Source: Cucumis sativus (lineage: Eukaryota; Streptophyta; Magnoliopsida; Cucurbitales; Cucurbitaceae). From it: a DNA stretch of 64,000 nucleotides. The notes under the pieces were generated by a model, which was not told where the DNA came from, ran no database searches, and saw only the letters and a program-made list of their open reading frames with translations. Numbering within the stretch: the stretch's first letter is position 1; each line of letters begins with the position of its first letter. The stretch lies in the NCBI RefSeq assembly GCF_000004075.3, contig NC_026660.2, forward strand, positions 7,502,001 through 7,566,000, written 5' to 3'. Shown here in pieces: positions 22,850 to 34,969 of the stretch. The position numbers and the translations under genes were made by a program.

Positions 22850-24300
22850 AAATAATCGTTTAGATTTGACTACTTTTATACACAATTGTTTACATTTGAC
22901 GATCGAAAGGAAAAGAAAAAATTACAGAAGAAAAAGACGATGAAAAAAAAAAGAAAAATTACATAATAAAGAATAAGAAAAGGAAGAAAAATGAAAATAT
23001 TTAAAGAAATTAAGAAGAAGAGAAAAAGATGATTGAAAGAAAAAATATCGCGAAAAGAAAAAAGAATGCAAAAGAGAAGAGAAGAAAGATGATGATAAGA
23101 AATAGCAAACATGAAATTTTTTTAAAAAAAATGGTAAATTTCATCGACTTTATCAATCAGTGACACATGTCATAAATATTTTGCTTATTTATTCTATTTA
23201 TGAAAATTAATCATTAATGAACCTCTAATCACTCAATTAACCATACAAGTCAAATAACTTTATAAAAAATCGCATTTAATATGAAGTTAATTAATTATAA
23301 TATAAATATGGAGTCTTCTCAAAAATAGAAAAAATCGACAAAATATTTACACCGTATAGAACAATTTTAAAAACGAAAAAACTCAACATGCCCATAATAG
23401 AAAATTTCAAAAATATCCTGATTAATTAGAATCTATAACGTAATATATTTGGGAAACCATCGTTTAGTATTTGGGAAACGATCGTTTAGGATTTGACTTC
23501 CCAAATGTAAACGTTCAAATCTAAATCTAAACGATTTTTTAATAATTTTTTATACACGATCGTTTAGATTGATCATTTAAATTTGTGTTGTATATCTCAA
23601 CGATTTTCTTAAAGATTTTTTGAAAAACGATCATTTATATTTGATCCACGATTGTATAGATTCAATCGCTTAAATTTGGACAGCTAAATCTAAACGATTT
23701 TTTTAAAGATTCTTTGGTACACGATTATTTAAATTCGATTTTTTTTTACACGATCGTTTAGATTTAGTACACGATTGTTTAGATTTGATCATTTAAGTTT
23801 AGGCAGTCAAATCTAAATGATTTCTTTAAGATTATTTGTACACGATCGTTTACACAATCGTTTAAATTTGATGTTTAAATTTAGGAAGTCAAATCTAAAC
23901 GATTTTTTAAAAGATTTTTGGGTTTAAATTTGGCTACGATCATTTAGATTTAGCTATCCAATATCTCAATGATTTTCTTTTCATGATTTTTTATATTTGT
24001 CACATAATCTAAACAACCAAATAACAGTTTGAAAAAAATATAAAATAAAAAGATATTGTATATTTGGTACACGATCTTGAACCAAATAACAACTTAAAAA
24101 AAATAAAAGAAAAATTTCAGAAGAAGATAAAAAAAAGACGATGATCGGAAAGAAGAAGAATCAGAATTGAAAAATCATTATAAACCAGTAAAAACAAATA
24201 TAAAATTCTGAAAAAATAATTAGCCTTAATGGGCTTTTCTTAAATTGTTTTATGCATCCTAAAAATTTTGCCTGTTTGTTCTAGTTATGAAAATTAACCT
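22850..24300. repeat. Palindromic 'aaacgatcgttt' array family, copy 1
   Basis: Between about 23440 and 23960 there are ten or more short units around 'acgatcgtttagatttg' and its reverse complement, spaced 25-60 bp. Both flanks carry A/G-rich text (22905-23110 and 24070-24190) and the similar closing text 'tattttgc.t.tttattct' (23175 and 24265), so this looks like two copies side by side. Related arrays lie at 28150-28835, 46930-47445 and 48559-48840. Element type is unknown. Confidence 0.7.
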
Positions 24301-24478
24301 ATAAATATTATATATTTATATTTTATATATCTTTCTTACGCTAGAGTACTAAATAAATCCAATTTATATGAATATCATTCAAAATATAATATCATAATAC
24401 TCTAGTCCTTATATGAATATCTAATCCAATTCATATTAATACTTGAATTTTATTTGAATATATTTCTCTTACATTATA

Positions 24479-24935
24479 TTACTACAAAAATAGACTCTCT
24501 TCACATTTTTTTAACAATCAAGAATTAATTATCTTAATGGTTTTTCAAGAAAATCGAAATTTATGATCATCAATAAACGTTGAGAGTAATGAACGTTGAC
24601 ATTTTATAAACGTTAAGCATATAAATGTTCATATCATGTAAAAACCGTCAAGTATGTTGACATTCACAACTTTTAAAAAATATCGATCTAAGGATCTTGA
24701 CACGTATAAAAACATCAAGAAGGTGGGTGTTCATAACATTTAATAACCGTCAAGAATTGTTTTTTACTTGATAGGGAAAACTGTCAAGAAATTGATTGTT
24801 TATGACATTTAAAAACCGTCAAGATCAATGTCATTGTTTATGATAGTTAAAAAACATCAAGAATGTACTTGTTTATTATATTTAAAAATTGTCAAGAATA
24901 TATTAGGTATATGATATATGAAATTTAAAAAATGT
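24479..24935 (+). mobile_element. CACTA-like terminus with subterminal repeats
   Basis: Begins near 24479 with 'tactacaaaaatagac', close to the CACTACAA-type end of plant CACTA elements. It then carries at least six copies of 'gacatttaaaaaccgtcaag' or variants, about 60 bp apart. No transposase and no opposite end were found. Confidence 0.5.
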
Positions 24936-26040
24936 CAAACCTATTTCAATTTCTTTTTAAATTGTAATTCAGTTATATTTTTATTCCTGTAATGCCCCTA
25001 TAGTCGTTGTATTATGGTCCAACAATCCCATAAATATGCATGACAATATTCATCCGGTACAATTCTAAAACTTTGCATATATGAACATTTCACAATGTTA
25101 TCATATACAAAACCTTACTTCTACTAAAGATTTTTGTAAGTTAATATGTAGAACCTCATATGATCATTTACAAATTGAATCGATATAATTTCACCAGTCA
25201 TACACAATTTCAATTAAACATCAACATTAACGTATCTCAAAACTAGTTATCATAAATCTAATCTCAAAATTATCATAAGTCTACTATCGCATCAGTGGAC
25301 AAAAAACAACAATATGCTAGCGTTTCTTGAGTGTACAATCAACCCTCCTCCCCTACCATATGAACAATAGTTCCAAAAAATGATCTATATTATCTACAAC
25401 AAAGAATTTCAAAATGGCAACTACAAGAAAATGACCAATAAGTCAACAATCACATGTACGATGACAAAAGGCCACCAAACTCAACTCGCACCTCGTCCAA
25501 CTCAACTTGTAAGTATGATCTTCGAATTTAATGTCAATCTATATAATAAATAAAAACATAAAATTAAAATGAAATATATTATTCCCTATCCTATAATGAA
25601 ATTTTCAATACAATGATACTTTGTTAATTCCTAATTAGAAGTAACTTACTTGGATCTCTTTCCATCTCTATAAGAAACAATCCATTGAAAATGAACCAAA
25701 CACATCTACACAAAGAAAATAAAATTTCAATACATTGATACTTTGGGATCTAAAAGTCCAATGAATTGTTAACTATTCCTATCATCAATTGCATTAGGAA
25801 AAGAATTGAAAGGACTTATCAACCGGGTAAATTTATATTGTAAATAGAAGGAAATGCTTAAATTAACGTATACACATGGATGCGGTGTTGGACTTTCAAT
25901 TATTTACGAAAATTGGAAGTCGTCTTGTTTTGACTCATTTTTATTCATTTTATAAGCTCTGATTTAAGCGATTTTCATTGTGTTGGATCCATTGTGATGT
26001 GTGGACTATTATTTCTTATTGTGAAACCCACATTCTTGAG
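24936..26040. other. Stretch without a supported gene
   Basis: AT-rich unique-looking sequence. I see no frame with a recognisable domain and no clear repeat structure. Confidence 0.5.
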
Positions 26041-26044
26041 TAAG

Positions 26045-26275
26045 AGGTCGCAACGAGACCTATGAGTTCCTCAGTTCTCCTCTATAAATCAGTCTCTAAG
26101 CTTCTTAGCTCTTCTTTATAGCGTGACTTCTAAGCTCCTCAATTACAACTCGACTTATGAGCTACTTAGCTCTCCTTTATAAGTTAACCTCTAAGCTCTT
26201 CAATTACAACTTGACATATGAACTCTTCAGCTCTTCTCTATAGGTTGGTTAACCTATAAGCTTCTCTAAGCTCAC
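26045..26275 (+). repeat. Degenerate tandem repeat, about 80-bp unit, three copies
   Basis: Repeated order 'ctcctctataaatcag', 'tctaagct', 'ttagctc', 'caattacaactcgact'. The copies are diverged by about a fifth. Confidence 0.65.
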
Positions 26276-28149
26276 GTCATGGATCCACCAAGTCCTTTCT
26301 AGACTTGCTTAGGCTCTCTTATAAGTTTTCTTATATAAACTTCTAAAAGTCATCCATAATAACGTATATGTATCTTTTACACATTTTATTCCAAAGATAT
26401 TTGTATGTTGGATCGACTATTAACTTCATATACCTTGAAATCATTTATTCGCTAAAACATTTTTAGTTTTCAAAACGTCTTTAATCTATTGAAGTTTAAA
26501 ATATATTCTTTGATTTACAAGAGGCTAGGTTGAGTCTTAGTCAATATTCATAATGTTTATCTCATAGGTACGTATTGTTGGCGTGAATGATAGGTAAGGT
26601 AATCGGTAAATGACTTGACGATTGGACTGATGAGACTTTTTAAAATGCTTAAAGTTGCCATTTTATTTATTAGTCTACAAAGTCGAGAATATATTTGGTT
26701 TTAATATACATAAAAAGTGATTACAAAAATATAAATATGGTATATAACTTACTTGCCAAGGAGCATCACACGTTTTAAAGAATAGTATATTTATAAATGA
26801 TGGTTATTAATTGGATATACAAAAGTGTGAAAGCAACCATTATACTTCAAATAGTACACTTAAAAAGATACTCCCTAATCAACCATTGCAAATTATTATA
26901 ATTAAATAAATAAAAGTTAAAACATGAGATAAAACTAACCCTCAAGGTGTTACACATCTCTTTTTAAATACACATAAAAAAAAGTATGAACATATTCTTA
27001 AAAATAAAATTTGTCACATCATAAGTTAAAATTGGACAATTTAATAAGATACACTGAGATAAATTTAAGATACTTAGATTGGATTGCACTATTAGATTAT
27101 CAGATAATAATTAATAATTAAGTGAACAAAATTTATAAAGAATCACGAATATAACGAAATATATTTGTGATAGAGTGATCTATCATTCATATACTACTTC
27201 TATCAATAATTTGATATATTTATCTAAGATTTTTTTTTACGTTGTGTTGTGGTGTGTTATAGCTATATGTATTCAATTGTTGATAAAGTTTCAAGGCCGG
27301 TTTGGTTTATGAACGTGGTTTAAATTTCTAAAATCAAATACAAGATGATTTATAGACATTTGCTTACACATTTATATTTTATAATGTATACTAACCTAAA
27401 AGCCATGAAGTACAAATTAAACACATGTAACGCAAGCTCAAATTTATATACAAATCATTATTTTTTGGTTGTGTCATTTAAATAATACGATGGTGTTTAA
27501 ATTTGTATTCTAATTTTCACGTGGAAGTAACAATCATAGTAGTACTTTAGATTATAACAACTTAGTTTATATACATTTAATTAGTTAGATAATATATCAA
27601 TTTATAAAGCTTAGCCTATAATGATTTAGTCTAACATCGATAACATATTTTAAGTTCATTATCATTAAAATAAAAAATAAAAAATTAGGTTACCTCCATA
27701 AATGGTTAAAAAGTTTCGAAAAATTAAATGCGTCTATACAAAAAAAAAATAAGAGATAAAATATTTCCCTAATAAATTTTAATACATAATTTAGACCCGT
27801 ATTTTCACGTTAAAAATTAAATTTTCACAAAAATTAAATAAAAATATTTTTAAATATGTCAAAAAAACTATTTACAAAATATATCGAATTGCTTTTAATC
27901 CAAATTAAAGTTTAGAGTAGATGAAAATAATTTTAATTTTTTTATTCATAACAATTTCTCATGTTAAAAGTAATATATGGTAAAGTTTAAAAAAAGGGTT
28001 GTAAATTAGAATTGAAAGTCCATAAAGTTGTGAATTGAAGAACTAATTAAATTACAGTCTTATCAATGTTTAAAGACCTAAAAAATAAATTAAAACTCAA
28101 CTCTATTTTACTTTTTAAAATCTTTTAAAATTAATCGGTATATTTGTTT
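26276..28149. other. Gene-free AT-rich sequence
   Basis: No gene, RNA gene or clear repeat could be supported. The region is around 75-80% A+T by eye. Confidence 0.5.
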
Positions 28150-28835
28150 TTGATTAATTTTCATAAATATAACCAAATATATTTACAACTCGCGCAACAC
28201 CATCAAAATGTTCATAAAGTCGGACATTTTTTAAAAAATATTTTATGTTTTCCCTTTCTTTCCATTTTTTTTCTCCTTTTCTTGCGCAATTTTTTTATTC
28301 CCTTTTCCACGTCTTTATTTTATAATCATAATATTTTTTTTCAAAGTGTTATTTGATTCAAAATTGTGTACCAAATATAAAAGATCTTGAAAAATAAATC
28401 ATTCGATATTAATAAAACGATTGTATACCATAGAATCTTAAGAAAAAAAAAGTCGTTCAGATTTCGATAGTCAAATCTAAACGAAACGATCGTGTGTACC
28501 AAAGAATCTTTAAAAAAATTGTTTATATTTAGACAAAATCTAAACGATTATGTAGCGAAAATCTTGAAAAAAAATCATTTAAATTTTGGTAATCAAATCT
28601 AAAAGAACGTGTACCAAAACAATCTAAAAAAATTGGTAAATCTAAACAATCCAAATCTATACTATTGTATACTAAAGAATAAAAAAAAAATTGTTTACAT
28701 TCTTGTGCAAATATATTATTCGTGTGACTGGACTGTGTATTTTTATCATTGATCTATAAGCTTTTTTTCATTTTCGAAATTGTTTAAATATTTTGGTGGT
28801 TTGTTATATTTTTTAAAATTCCCTTTATTTTATCT
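28150..28835. repeat. Palindromic 'aaacgatcgttt' array family, copy 2
   Basis: Starts with C/T-rich text (28230-28330), then units of 'aatctaaacgat.gtgtacc' type at 28380-28690, and closes with 'tttttcattttcgaaattgt' (about 28768) and 'ggtggtttgttatattttt'. The closing text matches 48768-48830, which defines a shared right end. Confidence 0.65.
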
Positions 28836-30328
28836 CACCAAACCAATACCATAGCATCGAATAAAAGAGGAAGATTTAAGCTCATAAGAGACTTAAGTTA
28901 AAAAATAATACAGTAATGTCAGAGAAATACTTAAAAATGTAAAATGTTCTAACAAAACTACTTAGAAGTTGAAGAACCACTAAGAAAATAAATTAGACGT
29001 CATTTACAAGCGAAAAAGTAAACCTACATCATTCACGACATTTTTAAATATAGCAAAATAAATCAAAATATTTACAAACATAGCAAATATTTAAAATCTG
29101 TGGAGGATCGAAAACAAAAGAAGTACAATTATGGTTCCTTATCTTTTATTTTCTATTTTAGTTTTAAGAGATCAAAATGTTTCTTTACCGAAAGTATAAA
29201 GATTTGAAAATAATAAGAATCAAATTGTACTATGTCTTTGTCATTTGCTCCAATAGTGTTATGTTGGATAGGAACATATTTGATAATTAAATACTGATAA
29301 CTCTCAGATAGAGTATTAGAACGGAAAAATCCATTAAATTTAGATAATGAACTATTAGTTTTAGTTCTAAGTCATCTATGATGATGAATCAATAATTTCA
29401 AGTACTTTTTTTGCGTATTTTTGATATTGATAAACCAACGTTTTTTTCGAGATGTAGGAAAAACTCGTTGGAAAGTAATCAGTCGATTTGCATAGAGAAA
29501 TCGAAACGGGATGAAAAGTAAGACAAGTTTGAAATAGAGGAAGGAAACTTATATTTAAACACAAAAAAAAGTGAGAAGTTGAAATTGAATTTTACAGTGT
29601 TAATAAAATATGATAAAAAGAGTTTTGGTAATTAAGAAAATGTTTGTAAACAATGTAATGGCATGTATAGAGAAAAGAGGAGAAGGAAGAAAAAGATAAG
29701 AATAGATGGGGGTGGGTGTGGGGTGGGGGTGGGGGTGGGGTCTCAATCGATTAGATTAGGAATCAATACCCTTTTTTTAAACCAGATGGGACCTACTCAT
29801 GTGCACTGCTGTCCTATTTTCTAACATCCATCATACCTGCCCTTTGCTTTACCAATCAACGGCTTTCATCGTCTTTTCCAAATCCTAATGGACGGTTTCG
29901 ATTTTGCATTTAACCCGATCCGTCCTTACCCGTTTTATGTTCTATGAAAACCCGTATATCGCATATTTATAGGCTCCACAAACGTCACTTAACACTAAAC
30001 AATAAGGCATACAAATATATACCAACATGAGTTATCATAATTTATTTATTTAGCGTTCATCATTTGACCTATAGCTTCTTATTTTCTTTTAAACTAGATT
30101 AAAAGTGACGGTGGATTTGTAAGTTTTTATCTCATGTTTGTATAACTTTTCTAGCTTTAAGTAAGGTTGTTTGTATTCCATAGTTGATTGTTGTTTGTAT
30201 TTCAAGAATGACCTCCGGCCTATTTTGAGTTTAGTTAATTATTAAGCATGTTTGTCGAGGTGTTTGCTTCAATTATATTCTCGACGTCTAAAATTGATTG
30301 ATGAGTCAATTTTCATAAATAAATAAAC

Positions 30329-30331
<3 letters not shown>
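28836..30331. other. Gene-free stretch
   Basis: No gene is supported. The G-rich tract at 29708-29740 is listed apart. The stretch 29750-29960 is less AT-rich than its surroundings ('cggacggtttcg'-like text) but has no frame. Confidence 0.5.
29708..29740 (+). repeat. G-rich tract able to form a G-quadruplex
   Basis: Successive runs of three to five G separated by single T or TGT: at least five G-runs within 33 bp. Strongly different from the surrounding AT-rich DNA. Confidence 0.9.

Positions 30332-30362
<31 letters not shown>
30332..30362. repeat. (AT)n microsatellite
   Basis: About 15 uninterrupted AT units. Confidence 0.95.
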
Positions 30363-30367
<5 letters not shown>

Positions 30368-30796
30368 AATTAAATTAAATTAAATGATTGAGATCATAGA
30401 TTGGTACACAAAAGTGAAAGAGGTAATTTAAATTTAAACATATATTTTTCTAAAAATCATTAAACTTGAAGGAAGTATGAACATTTGAAATTTTAAGAAA
30501 GTGATGAGCTCCCATTACTATATTATATTATATGGTTTTAACTTTAAATCATCTCATATTGAACCACTATAAACTTGACATATTAGAACCTTTTTCCCTT
30601 TGTGATCTTTTTCTTCCATTTAGAATTTCTCTCATGTTTACTTTCACTCCTTTTTTCTTTTTGTCCATTCTAACATGGTAGGTTTTTTTTCCAAAAAAGC
30701 AAATATCACATTTATTATTAAAAAATTAACCAAACTTCGTTAAAATATTTACAAATATAGTAAAATGTTCCCACCTGATAATAGACTACTATCTAT

Positions 30797-31265
30797 AAGG
30801 GGTGTTAAAAGTTCTGTTCCAAGCTAAAATCGCACCGAACCGTAAAATGCAAAAAAAATCTCATACAAAAATGAATCAAACCGAACCGCACGTTTGTGTC
30901 AAACCGAATAAAAAGCAAACCGCATATGTGATTTGGTTTAAATCTCAGAGAATCTCAGGCCACCAAAGCATCAAGTTCTATAAAATTTGCCATTTTGTTT
31001 TAAATTCTGCAAAATCTCGGACCACCAAAACATGAGTTCTATAAAATTTCTCTTTTCTATTTTAGATCTAGGGTCAACAAATTTAACTGAGATTTAGAAA
31101 CAAAAATTTTAGGAACATTTCTTTAAATTTATTTATTTTAAAACTGAATCAAACCGAACCGCATAAAAACCAGTTTCAACATTACACAAACCGCATGCAA
31201 TCAATTTCGGTTCGATTCAGTTTGTCAAATCAGTTTGATTTTTAAATATTTTATGAACACTCCTA
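30797..31265. mobile_element. hAT-type MITE, 469 bp
   Basis: The left end AAGGGGTGTT pairs with the right end, whose reverse complement is TAGGAGTGTT (8 of 10). The flanks ctatctat (30789-30796) and ctacatat (31266-31273) agree at 6 of 8 positions, fitting an old 8-bp hAT target duplication. The interior repeats 'aaaccgaaccgca' and its complement ('ttcggttcgattcag'), so much of it can fold back. No transposase. The short frame 30802-31035 is not a gene. Confidence 0.65.
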
Positions 31266-31273
31266 CTACATAT

Positions 31274-31683
31274 ATATGTGTGTCTATCATAAGCATAGAT
31301 AGTAGTCTATCTTAGTTTGTCGTGATCTATTGTAAATGAACTAAAGTGTGGTATATTTGGTAGATGTTTTAATTGATTTTGGTATATTTAGAAATGAGAA
31401 ATTGCATCAAATGATTAAAACATTTAAAAAAACAGCTCATGATTTTTTTTTTCTTTTTGCATATTGTGAATATGACAAAATTAGTCTGTAATATCAAATG
31501 TATATCATATAGTAATCGTAGGGCTATCATAAGATTATCAATTTATAAATTTTCTACTTTTACAATTTAAATAATGCAGTAACCGGATTCATATATTATC
31601 ATAGTTGTGTATTACTACTTTTGCAAAGAACGTGGTGGTTTGTTATTTTATAATTTATTTTGGAGGTTAGGGATGATGACCTT
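31274..31683. other. Upstream region of the small gene; begins in a dispersed repeat
   Basis: 31274-31400 carries 'gatagtagtctatctta'-type text that continues 30720-30796 across the MITE. The rest is AT-rich with no gene. Confidence 0.5.
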
Positions 31684-31690
31684 TATAAAA
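31684..31690 (+). promoter_or_regulatory. Probable TATA box of the small gene
   Basis: TATAAAA in 'cctttataaaaggaagcggg', about 275 bp before the chosen ATG. It is followed by C/A-rich and C/T-rich leader-like sequence. Confidence 0.55.
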
Positions 31691-31960
31691 GGAAGCGGGA
31701 AGACCTAGCAAGACACACTAGCCAAGCCAAGTAGCCATACCATAAACTCAGCACGACCACAAAAAGAAGCCCTCCAACTTATACTGTATTTCTTTTCCTA
31801 TTTGTCAAATCTAAAACCCCCCCTCCCCCATCCAATTCTCTCTCTTCCCTTCACTTTCTTCTCCAAACCCCCCATTAATTTATTCCCTCCTCCTCCCTTA
31901 GGATCTACAACCCAAAAAAACAATAATATAGACACATACATACATATATACACACCCATC

Positions 31961-32278
31961 ATGTGGCAGGTGTTCGCACTTATTCGCCCCACCCTCCACA
32001 ACTTCACTAACAGCCACCGCATTGCTGATGAGAGTATGTTCACTTCAACTGATCAATTCCCAATTTACGCTGCCGCCAACAACCGTCGAACCTTCTCCTC
32101 CTCCATCTTCAACATCATTCGTGCTCCTTTCTCTATTCTCTCTTGCTTCGCTCCACCCGCCGTTCACCGCTCCCCCGACGCCTTCTGGCTCTCCGGTGAC
32201 CACTATTTTGCCTCCACTATTTCTGAGATCAACCACCTTATGGTAAGCGATGGCATGCGTTACGCCATATTGATGTAA
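31961..32278 (+). CDS. Small uncharacterised protein, 105 residues
   Basis: I do not recognise a characterised family. A single exon starting MWQVFALIRPTLHNFTNSHR encodes a protein with a Ser/Pro-rich middle ('IRAPFSILSCFAPPAVHRSP', 'AFWLSGDHYFASTISEINHL') and a compact tail ending 'SDGMRYAILM'. The frame is open upstream to 31802, but those codons lie in C/T-rich leader sequence and read as low-complexity Pro/Phe text, so the ATG at 31961 is preferred. Coding composition clearly exceeds that of the surroundings (GC-rich third positions) and a TATA box lies upstream. The ordered C-terminus and codon use suggest a real plant-specific gene, probably intronless. No signal peptide or domain is evident; function unknown. 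Confidence 0.65.
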   Translation: MWQVFALIRPTLHNFTNSHRIADESMFTSTDQFPIYAAANNRRTFSSSIFNIIRAPFSILSCFAPPAVHRSPDAFWLSGDHYFASTISEINHLMVSDGMRYAILM

Positions 32279-34340
32279 AAGCTCTAAAACTAATCTTACC
32301 AAGCACACATATATATGTATTAGAAGTACTTTAGCTTTTATTTTGGTGGTAACCTGATGAATAATCACTTGGGTTTTTGTTTTTGTTTGTCTCTTTTTTG
32401 GTTAAATTTGATTTAGCGTATTATGTTTCTAATTTGTTACCAGTCCCATAATCAAATTAAATTTATATATAAGAAAAAAAAGTTACTCTTTTCCCAAGAA
32501 TATCAATAACTCTCGTCTTTTTTGTGCCTCTGTTCATGCACGTACATAAATTATTTAATGGAGTAAGTACATGAACGTATCAAATGAATTTCCTAGTACC
32601 TATCTCCATCCCTTACTTACCTTTAGCTTCTTTCTTTTCTTTCTTTCTTTCTTTCTTTGGTTCTTTTTTTTTTTTCTTTAATCAATCTTTACTACAAAAA
32701 GAAAGAAGGAGCTACGGATTTTAATTTAGATCTTTTGAAGAGGAGGATGAGAAATATTCTCCAAGGAAAAAGCTAAACACTTGGGCTTTCTTCAATATTC
32801 TTAATTACTCCTCCATTCAATTATAAATTTAATAATTTAAGAAATAAATTACAGTTGAGATTTGATTGAATCGTAAAGATTATTTAATAATATTTTATTA
32901 AACTATAAGAACTCAATTTTAACTTCTAAAACTATATCCAGAAACTATGTAATTTGACTCATATATTTATTGTTAAATGGTAATCTTTTTGTCTTTACTA
33001 TTAGAAAGATAGAATTTATAATTTGAATTTAATCTCGTTAATAAAAATCCTCTATCAAAATTAAATGCTAACTTCTTTTTAAATCATGGAAAGATACATA
33101 AAACAATTTTAGAATATATTACAATGATAAAAACAAATAGTTACTTTTCATCAAACTATAGATTCAAAATTTTTTACTATGTTTTTAAATAATTTTGTCT
33201 CGATATATTTCCATTTAGAGGAGTAAAATGGCATAATTTTGTGGGGAGCAGTTTAAAAGAAAAAGGGCCAGCCATCAATTCAATTAAGATTAAATATAGT
33301 TTAATGTTTTTTTATTTAAAAGAAATTGAAATAAAATATAGTTTAAGCTTATTAAATATGAATCACTTCCTTAGAAAAAAAGAAAGCAACTTTAACCGAA
33401 GGTCCTTTTGGAGGCACTAAAAGCTCGTCCTTTGCTTCAAATACACGATTTATGAAAGTGAACCAATGTAAACAATATAACTCCCAAAGTACACATTATA
33501 TATTTTTATGTGTGTCACAACCTCTTTTTTCTTTTTTCTTTTTTCTTTTTTCTTTTTTTCTTTTTATTGTGATCTCTATATTTAGGAAAAGCTAGAATTG
33601 ATAATGACATTAGGAATAAAGTGGGATTTATTATATGAAAATTTCCCCAATGAATGAATGATAGAATTTAAAATGTGGATTGTGACTTGAAGAAAAGCTC
33701 CTTAAAGCTTAATGCTTTTAAAAGGCTAAGCTATATGATGTGTTACGATTTTATTGCATGCGCATCTAAATGTAACTCCAAATTTTATACTCTATTTTTT
33801 ACTCTATACTCTTCTCATCTTAAGTCTTATCTTTGATTGGATCAAGTTAATTTATGATGGGATTTTATTCAAAGACTATACTCCTTTCAATTTAGATATC
33901 GACATTTAGATTGTTTTAATTTGTATGTACCAATTGGTTTGGATATGAATTTTAAAATAATTATGCTATCATAAAAAGATATAAAATGATTTATCAAACC
34001 ATGATAGAAAGTCTATACTTATACATCTAGTCCTTAACGTCTAACTTATTTCTAGAATTATTTAATAGTGTTTGAAAAATAATAATCAAATAATTATTTT
34101 TACTTCTGGAAAAACTTTGTCAATATGAATTCAATAGCTCTATGTGTATTTCTTCTCTTACCATATGGATTCAATTCTTCATTCCTATGCCTTTTCTATT
34201 AAAAAAATACTTCAAAATTATTTACTATATTTTTTTTACATTCACTGACTATGTCTAATAAAATGAAAACTTTGATGCAATTCACGTGCCTTTGCTTACA
34301 AATATAGCAAGAGGAATTGTAAATTTGGCCAACAAGAATT
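32279..34340. other. Gene-free stretch with CTTT-type microsatellites
   Basis: Holds the presumed 3' UTR of the small gene, then AT-rich sequence. A (TTTC)n run lies at about 32629-32659 and a CTTTTTT-type run at 33520-33560. No gene is seen. Confidence 0.55.
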
Positions 34341-34830
34341 CACTACAACAAAAATGATCTACGACGAAAGTTATTTTCTGTCGCATAACAGTTACTTACA
34401 ATCATAGTATCGCATGTTGTGGAAAGTCATTCCATGACAATTTTCAAAAATTGTCACACAATAAGTTTTCTCATGACAGAAAATAAATGTCATTAATTAC
34501 TATTTTATGACAATAAATAACTGTCATCATTTGCATATTAATGACAATTACAAAAATTTCGTAAATTCGTTTATTATGACATTTTTTTATTTGTCAAGAA
34601 TATGCCAATCGTGACAGTTTCTATAAAAATAAATGTTATTTTTTTTATATTGACAACAGTTACAAAAACGTCACGAATTCGTATATTATGACATTTTTTT
34701 TCTGTCAATCATGACAGTTTTTTATTAAAGCAAATGTCATTGTTTCGCTATTGACGACAGTTACAAAATGTCACAAATTCGTATATTATGACTTTTTTTT
34801 CTATCGTATATTTCTTAATTACTACATTTT
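34341..34830 (+). mobile_element. CACTA-like 5' terminus with subterminal repeats
   Basis: Begins CACTACAACAAAAATGATCT, a typical plant CACTA end. It is followed by four related units around 'gacagttacaaaaacgtcac' + 'gaattcgtatattatgacat' and many 'atgacaa'/'ttgtcat' inverted pairs. Its opposite end may be 37342 (AAATTTGTAGTAGTG), but the ends match only at about 12 of 16 bases and no 3-bp target duplication is seen. Confidence 0.65.
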
Positions 34831-34969
34831 TTTTTCCTGTTCTTCTTGTCATTCTATCATTTCACTAATCATTTCAATGACAATAATGTTTTAATACATC
34901 ACACCCATATGAAAACAAATAGTCAACACTTTAATATATACATTATAATACACTATGTAATATTTTTAC

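Noticed and set aside
31798..32368. Overlapping frames on the minus strand and a second plus frame at the small gene
   Set aside because: Composition and lack of domains mark them as shadows of the C-rich coding strand.
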